DNA from: Desulfovibrionaceae bacterium
GTDB lineage: Bacteria > Desulfobacterota > Desulfovibrionia > Desulfovibrionales > Desulfovibrionaceae
NCBI GenBank assembly: GCA_009773665.1
Contig: WSYE01000003.1
Location: forward strand, 62,001-126,000
Reading direction: 5' to 3'
Length of the DNA: 64,000 bases
Under the pieces are notes generated by a model. That model worked only from the letters and a program-made list of their open reading frames with translations. It ran no database searches and was not told the DNA's origin. The translations under genes and the position numbers were made by a program. How positions within the stretch are numbered: position 1 is the stretch's first letter; every line of letters starts with the position of its first letter. Shown here piece by piece: positions 23,122 to 32,107 of the stretch.

Positions 23122-24738
23122 CTAGACCTCCGCCGATTCCACCTGGATGGTGATAACCAGCAGCGTTCTTCCAGACTTCGCCGTCCTCTTTGTGGTTGGT
23201 ATTCCAAGTGATGTACTTGAATCCGTGGACTGCTTCTCAAAACCGCACAGCACGAGCGTTTGCCCCATTCTCATCGCTGAACGCTGTGCGAAAGCGCGAG
23301 TCGAAGTCTGCGGCAACTGAAGTGTGATGTCCGACGTCTCGATCTCCTTCATTTCTTCGAGCGCCGAGAGATTGATGTTGTATTGGAGGATCACGCGGCG
23401 CTGATCGAGGATGTGCGGGATGACGGTCATCGCGAATCCCGTGGTCACCTCGCCGGGCGTCAACTCCGTGGTCTGCTGGTAGTTCGTGGTGGAGGTCCCG
23501 GCGCTGGCCAGGTAGGCGTGCCGCTCGATGGCCATGACCGGCACCGGCTGGTTGCTCATGACCAGGCCGCCTGCAGAAGTCACCTGAGAGGCATTTCCCC
23601 ATTGGCGTAATGCCTGGAGCACTGCCGAGGACCCCTTGAGCTTGCCGGATACGATCGTGGCGGTCGCCGTGTTGAGATTGCCGACATTGGTAAGGCTTCC
23701 GGCAGCGATCGAAAGTTCCTTGTCCTCGAAGATCCCCTGGAGGTTGAATCCAATGTCCGTATTGTCGCTGATGGACAGCGACCACACCTGCACCGTGAGC
23801 GCCACCTGACGGCCAAGCCTGCTGTTGATGTCCTCAACGAAGGTGGCCACCCTCCTGACGGAGTCCGGAGTATCCCGAACAGTCAGAGTTCCCGCAGCCT
23901 GGTTGATGACCACTGCGCCTTTCGGCGACAGCAGCGCCTTCACGGCCTTCTCGGTGTCACCGAAGATGTCGAAGGACAGCTTCGTTCCGGTGGACTGCGC
24001 TGTTTGCGCAGCCGTGTCCGAACTGGAAACGGCGCTGTTGACCTGCGATCCGCTGATGGTTGAGGAGCTGTTTTCTTTGGATTTGTTCGTGACCTTGTTC
24101 TCGAACGTGACCGTTCCCGGAGCGCCGAGGAGGGTGAACGTCCTGACCATCATCCGGGCGAACACGATGCTTCCGCTCTGCTTTTCAAAGTCCCAGCCGT
24201 AACCCGATGCCACGGCCACCTGGTCCAGGAGTCCCCGCAACGGGCCGTCGTAGGATATCGACAGCTGGCGTCCGGACAGCGCATCGAGCGCGGGGGTGGT
24301 AGCTTTTCCAGTCCCCCCGGGCACGCTCAGCAAAGACTCGAGTTCCAGGTTCACACCAGGCTGGCCAGCCTGGGGAATGGCCGGGGGAGTCTGCTTTGGC
24401 GCTTGCGCCGCAGGGCTAATGGTTCCCTCCGCATCAGCGCCCACCTGCACGGGCAGTGAAACCAGCTCGCCGATGGCTGCGGTGATCTGCGACAGGGTGC
24501 CTTTCTTCTTGAGCGTCACATGCCGGTTCAGCACGGGGTCCGCATCCGTTCCTAACTCAACCGCCTTGGCCCCTATGTATGGCTCCGTGGTCACCATCAC
24601 GGCCCGTGAACGGCTTTGCTCCCTGAACTTCTCCCCCTGGCGCTCTATATCCACTTCATGCTTCTGCGGTTTTGCGCAGCCGCTCATGGCCAACACCAGC
24701 AACATTACGGCCAGCACCAGCATTTTACTTCTTGTCAC
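23122..24738 (-). CDS. pilN: Outer-membrane secretin lipoprotein PilN
   Basis: 538 residues. GTG start with GGAGG 8 nt before. The signal ends in a lipobox (AMSGC), then short N-domains and a C-terminal secretin domain with QVTSAGGLVMSNQPVPVMAIE, GFAMTVIPHILDQRRVILQYNIN and GQTLVLCGFE, as in PilN/TcpC-type secretins. It is the outer-membrane pore of the thin pilus. Confidence 0.9.
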   Translation of the reverse strand: MTRSKMLVLAVMLLVLAMSGCAKPQKHEVDIERQGEKFREQSRSRAVMVTTEPYIGAKAVELGTDADPVLNRHVTLKKKGTLSQITAAIGELVSLPVQVGADAEGTISPAAQAPKQTPPAIPQAGQPGVNLELESLLSVPGGTGKATTPALDALSGRQLSISYDGPLRGLLDQVAVASGYGWDFEKQSGSIVFARMMVRTFTLLGAPGTVTFENKVTNKSKENSSSTISGSQVNSAVSSSDTAAQTAQSTGTKLSFDIFGDTEKAVKALLSPKGAVVINQAAGTLTVRDTPDSVRRVATFVEDINSRLGRQVALTVQVWSLSISDNTDIGFNLQGIFEDKELSIAAGSLTNVGNLNTATATIVSGKLKGSSAVLQALRQWGNASQVTSAGGLVMSNQPVPVMAIERHAYLASAGTSTTNYQQTTELTPGEVTTGFAMTVIPHILDQRRVILQYNINLSALEEMKEIETSDITLQLPQTSTRAFAQRSAMRMGQTLVLCGFEKQSTDSSTSLGIPTTKRTAKSGRTLLVITIQVESAEV

Positions 24739-24767
24739 AACTACTTCCTCCTTCTATGGCTGCTGGC

Positions 24768-26054
24768 TTAGTCTTCAGCCACTTCAACGACGTTGTTTCC
24801 CTGGTATATGGTGACGCGCAACGCATGCCCGCCCCGCTGCAACCCCGTGAACAAATCCTTCACGGCCTCCTCGTACGACCCGCCGAAACGGGCTGGCGTC
24901 TCCAACACGTAGTCTCGCTTCGAGCGCCAAATCAGGCGATACTTCGCCCGCACGGCCCATTCCTCCATCTGTCGCTTCACACCGCCCGGCTCTACCGCCC
25001 ATTCCAATACTTTGGCGGAGGTCGGTTCAGCCGCCACTTCCGGCAGCACCTTTTCCACAGCGCCGGCGGAGGGCGGGGTCAGTTCTGCAAGTGCGGCCTG
25101 GACAGCAGGGGGCGTCCCCGCCGAATTCCCGGCCGGAACCGTGGCTTTCGCGGGAGCAGGGGCAGAGGCTGGCGCGCCAGGCTTGCCCTCGGGCGCTGAA
25201 ACCTGGACCGGAGCAGGGGAAGGCGCGGTTGCTGGCTGAGAGGATGCGAGGGGCTTGGCGGGACGATCAGCAGTCCTGGCCACAGGCTGTGCAACAGCCT
25301 CTGCCTTGGCCACAGCGGCAGGAGCGCCGGCGGCAGGCTCACGCAAATACACAAGCCTTCCGACCTCCAAAACGCTCTCCGGGGCCACGGAGTTCCAGCG
25401 GCAGAAGTCCGCCACCTGGATGCGATTACGCTTGGCGATCCGCGCCGCCGTGGCCTTGCTCCGGACCGGTGTCGCATCGCCTCGCGCCGCTTCAAGGGCG
25501 GCCCGACCCCCAGAGACGGGCATCATTCTTTCGGGATGGGGCTGGGGCGGAGTAGAGGAAGCAACCGGAGTCGTGGCCGGGCGATCCTCAACGGCCTGCT
25601 CTTGCGGCAAGTCCTTTGACTCCACGGGAGAGGCCGGGTTTCCGGCCTGGAGAGGCGTGGCCACGCCCACGACCCGGACGGTCCCGAAGCTGTTGCCATC
25701 GGCTGTGCGCACCCGCAGGTAGCACGTCGGCGGCGTTTGCCCTTGGAACATGTCCAGGGTGTAGCCGATGGCAATGCCGTTGCCGTCGGAAGAGACCGAG
25801 AAGCCTTTCTCGCGCAAGGCCGCCTCCAGCGCGTTGCCGAAGGGCGTCTTCACCTTCGCCAGGCTCACGGAGGTCGATCCAGGCGGATACTGTTCGGCCA
25901 GGTTGTCGGCGGCAGCTTTCGCCAAAGGACCGGCATCGCCGGGATACGTGTCCGTCACGCCGTCATATGCCGGCATTCCGCCGATCTCGGCACGGCGGCC
26001 CTGCATGGCGCATCCGGACAGACACAACACCAGAAGCAGTAAGTATTTTGCCAT
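24768..26054 (-). CDS. TrbH-LysM-TcpQ/PilL fusion lipoprotein
   Basis: 428 residues. A lipoprotein signal (LCLSGC) is followed by a TrbH-like domain (YPPGSTSVSLAKVKTPFG, ALEAALREKGFSV, about 55-90), a LysM-like segment (ARIAKRNRIQVADFCRWNSV, near 205-240), a long Pro/Ala linker and a C-terminal TcpQ/PilL-like domain (MEEWAVRAKYRLIWRS... LRVTIYQGNNVVEV). TrbH belongs to the Trb channel, TcpQ to thin-pilus secretins; one chain carries both. It lies exactly between trbG and pilN. I take ATG 26052-26054. Confidence 0.7.
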   Translation of the reverse strand: MAKYLLLLVLCLSGCAMQGRRAEIGGMPAYDGVTDTYPGDAGPLAKAAADNLAEQYPPGSTSVSLAKVKTPFGNALEAALREKGFSVSSDGNGIAIGYTLDMFQGQTPPTCYLRVRTADGNSFGTVRVVGVATPLQAGNPASPVESKDLPQEQAVEDRPATTPVASSTPPQPHPERMMPVSGGRAALEAARGDATPVRSKATAARIAKRNRIQVADFCRWNSVAPESVLEVGRLVYLREPAAGAPAAVAKAEAVAQPVARTADRPAKPLASSQPATAPSPAPVQVSAPEGKPGAPASAPAPAKATVPAGNSAGTPPAVQAALAELTPPSAGAVEKVLPEVAAEPTSAKVLEWAVEPGGVKRQMEEWAVRAKYRLIWRSKRDYVLETPARFGGSYEEAVKDLFTGLQRGGHALRVTIYQGNNVVEVAED

Positions 26055-26063
26055 CTTCACGCC

Positions 26064-26981
26064 TCACTTCTTCCGGATGGTCACGCGCTGCTGTTTGCTG
26101 CCAACTCCAGAGATGAGGAACGTCTCCGGGAAAATTCCGTCCACGATCATCGACAGGTTCTTCATGCGATAGTTCACCATTTGGTCCTGCCCGCCCGAAC
26201 GGGAGAACAGGACCGGCGCGTCGCCGGTCTGAACAGCCGCCGGAAGTTTGATGAACGTCTGACGCCCATCGTCGAAGACCTGGACGGGCTTCCAAGGAGC
26301 ATCGCCCTTGACCTCGTAGCTGAAGTTCAACTGGCTCAAGTCCTTCGGCTCGCCTGCCGCCTCGGCCGTCTTCCACTGCTTTTCCTTGGCCTCCTTGTCC
26401 TGCTTCTCCCGGTATTTGGCGGCTCCTTCATCAGGGTATAAAAAGCCTACGCGCGGCGTATGACCGTTTTTTTGGCTCACAAGCTGCAAGTAGTAAGAGC
26501 GTCGATCCGTAGTAATGAGAGCTGTCGTGGATAACCCCGCATCCACGGGCTTGATCACGATGTGCGCGGCAGGCCCCGATTTGGCCACCTCGCACATCCA
26601 ACGGGCCGAATCACCGACAAGCACTTCATTGACCGCCTCGCCAGGCTGCAATTCCACAACGCAGAGCTGGTTCGGCGCACCCACCACGACAGGAACGGAT
26701 GCCCCGAAGGTGAACAGTACTTTTCCGCCTGCCTGGACTGGCGGGACGCCGGCACTCTCCCATTCCCGGGCCAGCTTCACCGCCTGCTGCTCACGCGGGC
26801 TCAATTTGACGTCCGGGCTCATGTAGTCGCCAGGGGTCAAGGGCTTGATGGGCAATTTCAGGTCCATCGTCTGGCCGTCGCCTTGCCCTCCCTTGCCCCG
26901 GCCGGGCGCGTCCGCCCCGAACACCGGCTGCACCCACAACCAGGTCAGGATCATCAACAAGATCGCCTTACGTCTTCTCAT
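26064..26981 (-). CDS. trbG: TrbG (VirB9-like) channel protein
   Basis: 305 residues with a signal peptide (about 4-22, ending VFGAD). The C-terminal part shows NFSYEVKGDAPWKPVQVFDDG and TFIKLP, then VNYRMKNLSMIVDGIF, the TrbG/VirB9 pattern. Together with TrbI and TrbH it builds the outer core of the channel. Normally it lies between trbF and trbI; here it follows traF. Confidence 0.88.
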   Translation of the reverse strand: MRRRKAILLMILTWLWVQPVFGADAPGRGKGGQGDGQTMDLKLPIKPLTPGDYMSPDVKLSPREQQAVKLAREWESAGVPPVQAGGKVLFTFGASVPVVVGAPNQLCVVELQPGEAVNEVLVGDSARWMCEVAKSGPAAHIVIKPVDAGLSTTALITTDRRSYYLQLVSQKNGHTPRVGFLYPDEGAAKYREKQDKEAKEKQWKTAEAAGEPKDLSQLNFSYEVKGDAPWKPVQVFDDGRQTFIKLPAAVQTGDAPVLFSRSGGQDQMVNYRMKNLSMIVDGIFPETFLISGVGSKQQRVTIRKK

Positions 26982-27187
26982 CACTCCGCCTTCCTTTCGG
27001 GTTCAGTTACCGCCAGACTCGGGGCGTACCAGACGCCCGCCGCGCGTTTCCCGCCTTGGTCGATTTCGGCCGCCGCCACGAAGGCCGCCAGGATCATCCC
27101 GACCAACACCGGGCAATACATCACGGCCAGACACCACCAACTCAGGCCCGGCGTTTGCCGGACCATGGACCCTGCTTGCGGGCTCAT
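26981..27187 (-). CDS. Small membrane protein between traF and trbG
   Basis: 68 residues with a central hydrophobic segment (WWCLAVMYCPVLVGMILAAF). Its ATG overlaps the traF stop, and its end overlaps the trbG start, so it belongs to the unit. No family recognised. Confidence 0.6.
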   Translation of the reverse strand: MSPQAGSMVRQTPGLSWWCLAVMYCPVLVGMILAAFVAAAEIDQGGKRAAGVWYAPSLAVTEPERKAE

Positions 27188-27840
27188 AAATCCCCCTTCT
27201 CTCCGAACGTCCAAACCGGCTGCACCTTTTCCAACCCCGCCAAGGACACCAGTCCGAAGTACCGGCTGTCGAATCCCTGCGGGTTCGCATCCGACATCAC
27301 CAGGGCCATGCCCTGGGCGATTGGCCCAGGCCGCAGCAGGCTTTCCGGCATCGGCCGAAAACGGCTATCCGTGTCACGGGTGCGGCTCTCCTGGAGCAAG
27401 ATCCCGTTCACCCGGATGCCGTCCGGGCCGATCTCAAGCACGTCGCCGGGCACACCGGCCACGGCCTTCAGCAGCGGCGCTGGGCAGTGCTCAGCGAGTA
27501 TTGTCTTGACGCCTGGACATGGCACGGCCTCCAGGTAGCCGCGCTCCATGGCCAAGGCCGCAAGCGGCCCCGTAAGCCGAAAGGTCGCGTAATCCCCACG
27601 AACGACAGGAGAACCAGCAGGAGCAACGCGGTAGATGCCTAGCGGCATTGACGACGTGAAGTTGAACCGCAAATGGAGATGAACAACGCCAAAGTACAGG
27701 ACGAACAGGAATGCGAGGACGATGGTGGATAATCGCAACGTCCACTTCCAAAAACACTTCAGTACCTCGGCAATGAACTCACCTACGCCAGCAACAGCAT
27801 CCCGGCCCCATGACCGGCCACCATCATTTTCAATTTGCAT
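27184..27840 (-). CDS. traF: TraF-type signal peptidase (S26)
   Basis: 218 residues: one membrane span (about 32-55), the serine motif TSSMPLGIYRV (Ser near 66) and the lysine motif LLKAVAGVPGDVLEI (Lys near 128), then GMALVMSDANPQGFDSRYFG. TraF matures and cyclises the TrbC pilin in RP4. It overlaps the trbI end. Confidence 0.88.
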   Translation of the reverse strand: MQIENDGGRSWGRDAVAGVGEFIAEVLKCFWKWTLRLSTIVLAFLFVLYFGVVHLHLRFNFTSSMPLGIYRVAPAGSPVVRGDYATFRLTGPLAALAMERGYLEAVPCPGVKTILAEHCPAPLLKAVAGVPGDVLEIGPDGIRVNGILLQESRTRDTDSRFRPMPESLLRPGPIAQGMALVMSDANPQGFDSRYFGLVSLAGLEKVQPVWTFGEKGDL

Positions 27841-29065
27841 ACGGCCCCCTGAACACCAAATCCTTGGTAACGGTCACGTTGAAACGGTATCCGGGCCGTA
27901 TTTCCAAGGTCGGCTTGATGTTCATGTTTTTGGAAAGCATCTGTGACGTGGTCTGGCCGAGCTGCGTCGCAAGCGACGAGGCCATCTGCTGCTGGAGGGA
28001 AGGCGAGTTGTTGGAGCCGAGGGAGGCGGTGCTCGCTGGGGTCACGGTATCCACTGCCCAGGAGGTGCCGCCAGCTATCAGCGACATCAGGATGGCGGAG
28101 CCGAACAACCGGAAATAATGGTTGTCCACATCGTCGCTGAACCCGGCGTAACCGGCGCTGTCGGTCCCCGGCATCGTCTCCAGGGTGACGGACGAGCCGT
28201 CTGGGAACACGATCCGGTTCCACGCGACAAGCAGGCGCGATTGGCCGTAGACGATGCGTGAATCGTACGATCCATGGAGCTTCGATCCCTGCGGGATCAG
28301 AAGGTTCTCACCCGTGGCCGTATCGAAGACGTTCTGGCTCACCTGGGCTGTGATGCGCCCGGGCAGGTCCGAGTTGATTCCCCCGACCATCACCGCAGGG
28401 ATGACCCAGCCGGTTTTCACCTCGTACTTGTACCCGGGAACACGGGTTTCCTGTGAAACCCACCGGCCGTCCGTCTTCGCCCGGTTGAAGAATCCCTCTT
28501 TGTCCTTGTCCGCCGCCGGGTCGTATGCCCCCTCCCGGGTCGGCATCATACTCTCCAGGTTCAGTTCGCGCGGGGCCTGGGGCTGCCCCACCTCCCTGGC
28601 CAGGATCGGCGTGCTCGCAACCTGTGCCGCATCCTTTTCCCCGGATTTCTCGGGCTTCTCGTTGCCCCGCTTCAACAGAAGCGGGGACGACAAGGCATTC
28701 ATGGCCTGCTGGTGCTTGCGCTTCTGCAATTCGTCCAGCTCACGCTTGTTGTCGAGAGGTGTCGGATTCGTGACCACCGTCACCAGCTTCGGTTCTTCTT
28801 TCTTCGCTGCCGCAGAAGGCTGCGGCGGAGGCTGCATGAGGCTTCCTTGCGGAGCCTGCAACAAGGGAGCCTTTGTCTCCGTCGTGTTCACCGTCTGACG
28901 CGGTGCTTGCTCCTTCTTTTTCTTCGAGTCCGCCGAGTCCATCATGAACAGCATGAAGACGGCCACTGCCAGCCCCACGGCCAGCAACGCATACAGGGGC
29001 CATTTGGCCATGCGTTCGACCTGAAGAACGTCCTCGGGCTTCTCTTTTTCAGGCGCTTTGACCAT
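27830..29065 (-). CDS. trbI: TrbI (VirB10-like) channel protein
   Basis: 411 residues: cytoplasmic tail, one span (about 23-42), Pro/Gln linker, and a C-terminal VirB10 domain (GWVIPAVMVGGINSDLPG, IPQGSKLHGSYDSRIVYGQSRLLVAWN). VirB10 proteins bridge inner and outer membranes. GGAG lies 6 nt before the ATG. Confidence 0.9.
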   Translation of the reverse strand: MVKAPEKEKPEDVLQVERMAKWPLYALLAVGLAVAVFMLFMMDSADSKKKKEQAPRQTVNTTETKAPLLQAPQGSLMQPPPQPSAAAKKEEPKLVTVVTNPTPLDNKRELDELQKRKHQQAMNALSSPLLLKRGNEKPEKSGEKDAAQVASTPILAREVGQPQAPRELNLESMMPTREGAYDPAADKDKEGFFNRAKTDGRWVSQETRVPGYKYEVKTGWVIPAVMVGGINSDLPGRITAQVSQNVFDTATGENLLIPQGSKLHGSYDSRIVYGQSRLLVAWNRIVFPDGSSVTLETMPGTDSAGYAGFSDDVDNHYFRLFGSAILMSLIAGGTSWAVDTVTPASTASLGSNNSPSLQQQMASSLATQLGQTTSQMLSKNMNIKPTLEIRPGYRFNVTVTKDLVFRGPYAN

Positions 29066-29074
29066 CTGGCGCTC

Positions 29075-29785
29075 CTATTTCCGGCCCTGTGCGCCAGAGT
29101 CCATGACCGTGGAAACCGACATGGCCACCACGTAGATGCCGTTCGGATTCTTCAGCACCTGCGCATCGGTGGCCGGAGGTTGCATCTGGATCGTCAACGT
29201 GGCCTGGTAATTCTCGCTGCTCATCTGGATGCCCGCATAACTGCGGGTCACTTCCGTCCATTCGACACGCCAGGATTCCGCGCTCACCTTGGAGGGGAGT
29301 GTCTTCACGATGACCTGGACCATGCGGTCCTTGCCTCGCTCAAAGGGATTGTACGTCTTGAGCCATTCCTTGACCTGGCCCCTGGCCGCCCCCTCCAAGA
29401 ATGCATCGAGCTGGTCCACATACCGTTTCTGAATCTCCAGGTCCGGGCTCACCGTGCGCCAGCGGATAACGAAGTTGGCCAGCTCCGCCTGGATCACCTT
29501 CGTCGAAGGCCCGGTGGACTCGTCCGCCCTGCCCACGGCCATGGTTTGCCCCAGCTGGTCCACCTCGACCACGTAGGGTACGATCTTGCTCTTTGTGGCC
29601 TGCATCACGTTCCCGGCCACGGAGATGAAGCAGATTCCCAGCGTCACGATCGCCGTCGTGCGCCAAAACGCTTCCCTCTTGATGTAGCTGCCGTAACGCT
29701 CAAGCCATTCTTCGCGTCCGCTCACGTATGACGACTTCTCTTTGGGCGGTTGCGCCGCAGGACTCTCTTTCTTACGGAAAAACAT
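29075..29785 (-). CDS. trbF: TrbF (VirB8-like) channel protein
   Basis: 236 residues: short cytoplasmic tail, one membrane span (about 43-62), then a VirB8 NTF2-like periplasmic domain (VPYVVEVDQLGQTMAVGRADE... YQATLTIQMQPP). A GTG three bases upstream is an alternative start. Confidence 0.88.
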   Translation of the reverse strand: MFFRKKESPAAQPPKEKSSYVSGREEWLERYGSYIKREAFWRTTAIVTLGICFISVAGNVMQATKSKIVPYVVEVDQLGQTMAVGRADESTGPSTKVIQAELANFVIRWRTVSPDLEIQKRYVDQLDAFLEGAARGQVKEWLKTYNPFERGKDRMVQVIVKTLPSKVSAESWRVEWTEVTRSYAGIQMSSENYQATLTIQMQPPATDAQVLKNPNGIYVVAMSVSTVMDSGAQGRK

Positions 29786-29815
29786 CACGTGATCCCCCAG
29801 TGTTCTTTATGGACT

Positions 29816-31048
29816 TCAAGACTTCTTCTTCATGTTGTCATGCATCCGGCGTAAGTTCTGCATAGCTCGACCGGTATGGGTTCGTTTGTCGCCTTGCATG
29901 AACGCATCCTTATGGGCCTTGAACATGGACCCGGCCATGTGCCCCATTGCGCCAAAGCCGGTCTTCCCGGCTGCGCTGGCCATGCTCGCCGCCTGGGCCG
30001 TGGCCGATGCCCCACGCACTCCGGTCGCCGCCGCACCAATGGCCATTCCCGCAGCAGCGCCCGCGATCCCGGCCACCGCGCTCCCCAGCGCATGACCACT
30101 GCTCACGTGCGATCCAGAAACGATCCCGGCGCAAACCTCCGGAATGCTTTTGGAAAGTGCCAACAGCACAATTGATGCGCCGAGTACGACGAATATGCTT
30201 TCAAAAGTTGCTGGGGCACCCTTCAGCTCTTCCGCGAACTGCATTGCGATGGTTATGATGACTTCCAGCACGAAGAGCTTGATTCCGACCGCGAGTGCAT
30301 AGCGCATGGCGTTAAACGCATATTCCTTGGTGTACGTCAGGCCGCCGAACCCTAGTAGTAACGTCGCCGCATTCAGGGCGATCATGGCCTCACACTTCAC
30401 GAAGACAATTTGTGCTGTTATGAGCGCGAATACGATTAGCAACAGTGCCGCGCACAACACCATTCCAAACGCATTCATAGGTTCCCACTTTGTTATTCCA
30501 TTTAATATATTTTTGACTATCGCAAGGCCCACATCAATCGGACCTGACTCGACCATGCTTGCGCCACCGAGCTGTCCGGAAATCTTTTTCAGCCCGTTGA
30601 TGATATTCCACGACCATTCATGATAATTGGCGATGACCGCCCACATGAACATTGTAAACAGAATTACGAGCGCAAACTCCTTCAGAATGTTGTCTAGAGC
30701 TGATCTGTTGAGAGCTGCACGCACGCCAAAGACGAGGATGTTGAGGATCACGCACGTCCGAAACAGACTCATGGCGACGCCTGTCAGAACACTAGACCAA
30801 GCGTCGGTCTTTTCCTTGAATTTGGAAACGATTTGCACTATTATATCAGTGCTTGGTCCGCCGCTTCCGCCAGTTGGCGCTGGTGTCGCATCTCCCGAGG
30901 GAGGATACCCGTCGGCCTCAGGTGTCCACTGGTCATCGTACGGATTGAGAGGAGACGGTGGTGCTTCCACCGCATAGACCGCCACGGCAATTCCGAAAAA
31001 CAGGAGTACTGTTGTTATGACGACGAACTTCAAATTATGCATTAGCAT
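29816..31048 (-). CDS. trbL: TrbL (VirB6-like) membrane protein
   Basis: 410 residues with a signal-like N-terminus, at least six membrane spans between residues 85 and 320, and a Gly/Ala-rich tail (SAVAGIAGAAAGMAIGAAATG) typical of TrbL. The start ATG at 31046-31048 overlaps the 5' end of the divergent lipoprotein gene. I reject the longer frame reaching 31186. Confidence 0.85.
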   Translation of the reverse strand: MLMHNLKFVVITTVLLFFGIAVAVYAVEAPPSPLNPYDDQWTPEADGYPPSGDATPAPTGGSGGPSTDIIVQIVSKFKEKTDAWSSVLTGVAMSLFRTCVILNILVFGVRAALNRSALDNILKEFALVILFTMFMWAVIANYHEWSWNIINGLKKISGQLGGASMVESGPIDVGLAIVKNILNGITKWEPMNAFGMVLCAALLLIVFALITAQIVFVKCEAMIALNAATLLLGFGGLTYTKEYAFNAMRYALAVGIKLFVLEVIITIAMQFAEELKGAPATFESIFVVLGASIVLLALSKSIPEVCAGIVSGSHVSSGHALGSAVAGIAGAAAGMAIGAAATGVRGASATAQAASMASAAGKTGFGAMGHMAGSMFKAHKDAFMQGDKRTHTGRAMQNLRRMHDNMKKKS

Positions 31049-31283
31049 TACCCTCGTCATCCTTTGCGTTGGTGGATGCAACCAGAGCAGCAAGTGCAAA
31101 GACACTTCCAGCTTGAAAGGTGATGAGTTTGTGAAGGCTGTTGAACACAACATCGCCAATGGCTGCCCTGTCAGCGAGAAAGACAAGAAGGATGTCTATT
31201 CCATTCAACACATGTATGACACAGACAAACTTAAAAAACATTTGGACAAGCCTGCTTCAAAAGGTCCCGCTGCTGGATTTTAA
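31017..31283 (+). CDS. Inverted TrbK-like entry-exclusion lipoprotein
   Basis: 88 residues, the only rightward gene in the trb block. The N-terminus MTTNFKLCISITLVILCVGGC is a lipoprotein signal with Cys21; AGGAG lies 10 nt before the ATG. A short basic domain with three further cysteines follows. It lies between trbJ and trbL, where RP4 has trbK (entry exclusion), but is inverted. Its 5' end overlaps trbL and its stop overlaps the trbJ stop. Confidence 0.65.
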   Translation: MTTNFKLCISITLVILCVGGCNQSSKCKDTSSLKGDEFVKAVEHNIANGCPVSEKDKKDVYSIQHMYDTDKLKKHLDKPASKGPAAGF

Positions 31284-31293
31284 AATCCGGCGG
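31268..31293. terminator. Palindrome at convergent trbJ and lipoprotein ends
   Basis: GCTGCTGGATTTT pairs with AAAATCCGGCGGC with two mismatches. Both stop codons lie in its centre, so both genes end in PAAGF. It may stop both transcripts, though trbL must then be read through or expressed past it. Confidence 0.5.
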
Positions 31294-32107
31294 CAGGTGT
31301 AGTTGAAGTCGGAGCGTTCAGCTTGTCAGTCTTCGTGGCCTGCCCCCACGCTTCCTGGTCGAGCACCTTTTTGCGCTCGTTCATGGCCTGCTGGGCCTGG
31401 GCCTGGGTGGAGACCGCAAAGAGCTGCCTCAGCTTCTGGCTCTCCTGAAGCAGTCGGCCCAGGAGCTGGTTCCCCGCCATGACGGCCTTCACCTGGCCGT
31501 CAGGGGTCTGCATGAGTTGCTGCACGTCCGTGTCGAGCTGGTCTGCGTTCTGCTCGATGTCTTCGATCTGCTGCCCAGACACCTCGAAAGCCGCCTGCTG
31601 CGCATCCATGGCAGCCTGGTCAATGGCGTCCTTCTCCTCGCCGACCTCGTTGGGGTTTTTCCACGGCTTCGCGCTGCCGCCATCGGCGGAAGGCAGAGTC
31701 AACCCCTTCTTGGGCGGATAAATCTTGTTGAATATCTGGCTCAACGCCGAGGCATCGCCTCGGTTGAGCTTCAACTGTTTCGACAGCTGTGAAACCTGGC
31801 TAAACTGTCCTTGCAACTGCCCAAGTATGCTTGAGGGCAGGGAAGCCGTATTTTTCAGCATGTTCTGGTACTGATCAAAACCCGTCTGGACCATCTGTAT
31901 CTGTTTCTGCGTCTGCTGCATGGCCTCGCTGACCTGCTTGTATGCCTCTTGCAGCTTTTCAACGTTCGTTATCCTGTCTATCATTTGCGTAAACTTATCA
32001 CTGCAATTCGTGCAGAACACGACAGGAGATGCCTGCGAAAATGAACATGTTGAGAACAGAAGCAGCCACACCAACGGGAAAAATGATCTCACCATCACCT
32101 TTTTCAT
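31280..32107 (-). CDS. trbJ: TrbJ (VirB5-like) protein
   Basis: 275 residues: signal peptide (about 1-26, ending SFSQA), then a long helical domain rich in Gln (VEKLQEAYKQVSEAMQQTQKQIQ). Matches TrbJ/VirB5 layout. ATG overlaps the trbE stop (ATGA). Confidence 0.85.
   Translation of the reverse strand: MKKVMVRSFFPLVWLLLFSTCSFSQASPVVFCTNCSDKFTQMIDRITNVEKLQEAYKQVSEAMQQTQKQIQMVQTGFDQYQNMLKNTASLPSSILGQLQGQFSQVSQLSKQLKLNRGDASALSQIFNKIYPPKKGLTLPSADGGSAKPWKNPNEVGEEKDAIDQAAMDAQQAAFEVSGQQIEDIEQNADQLDTDVQQLMQTPDGQVKAVMAGNQLLGRLLQESQKLRQLFAVSTQAQAQQAMNERKKVLDQEAWGQATKTDKLNAPTSTTPAAGF

Noticed and set aside
31280-31283. PAAGF shared by TrbJ and the lipoprotein as homology
   Set aside because: The shared end comes from the DNA palindrome read on both strands, not from common ancestry.
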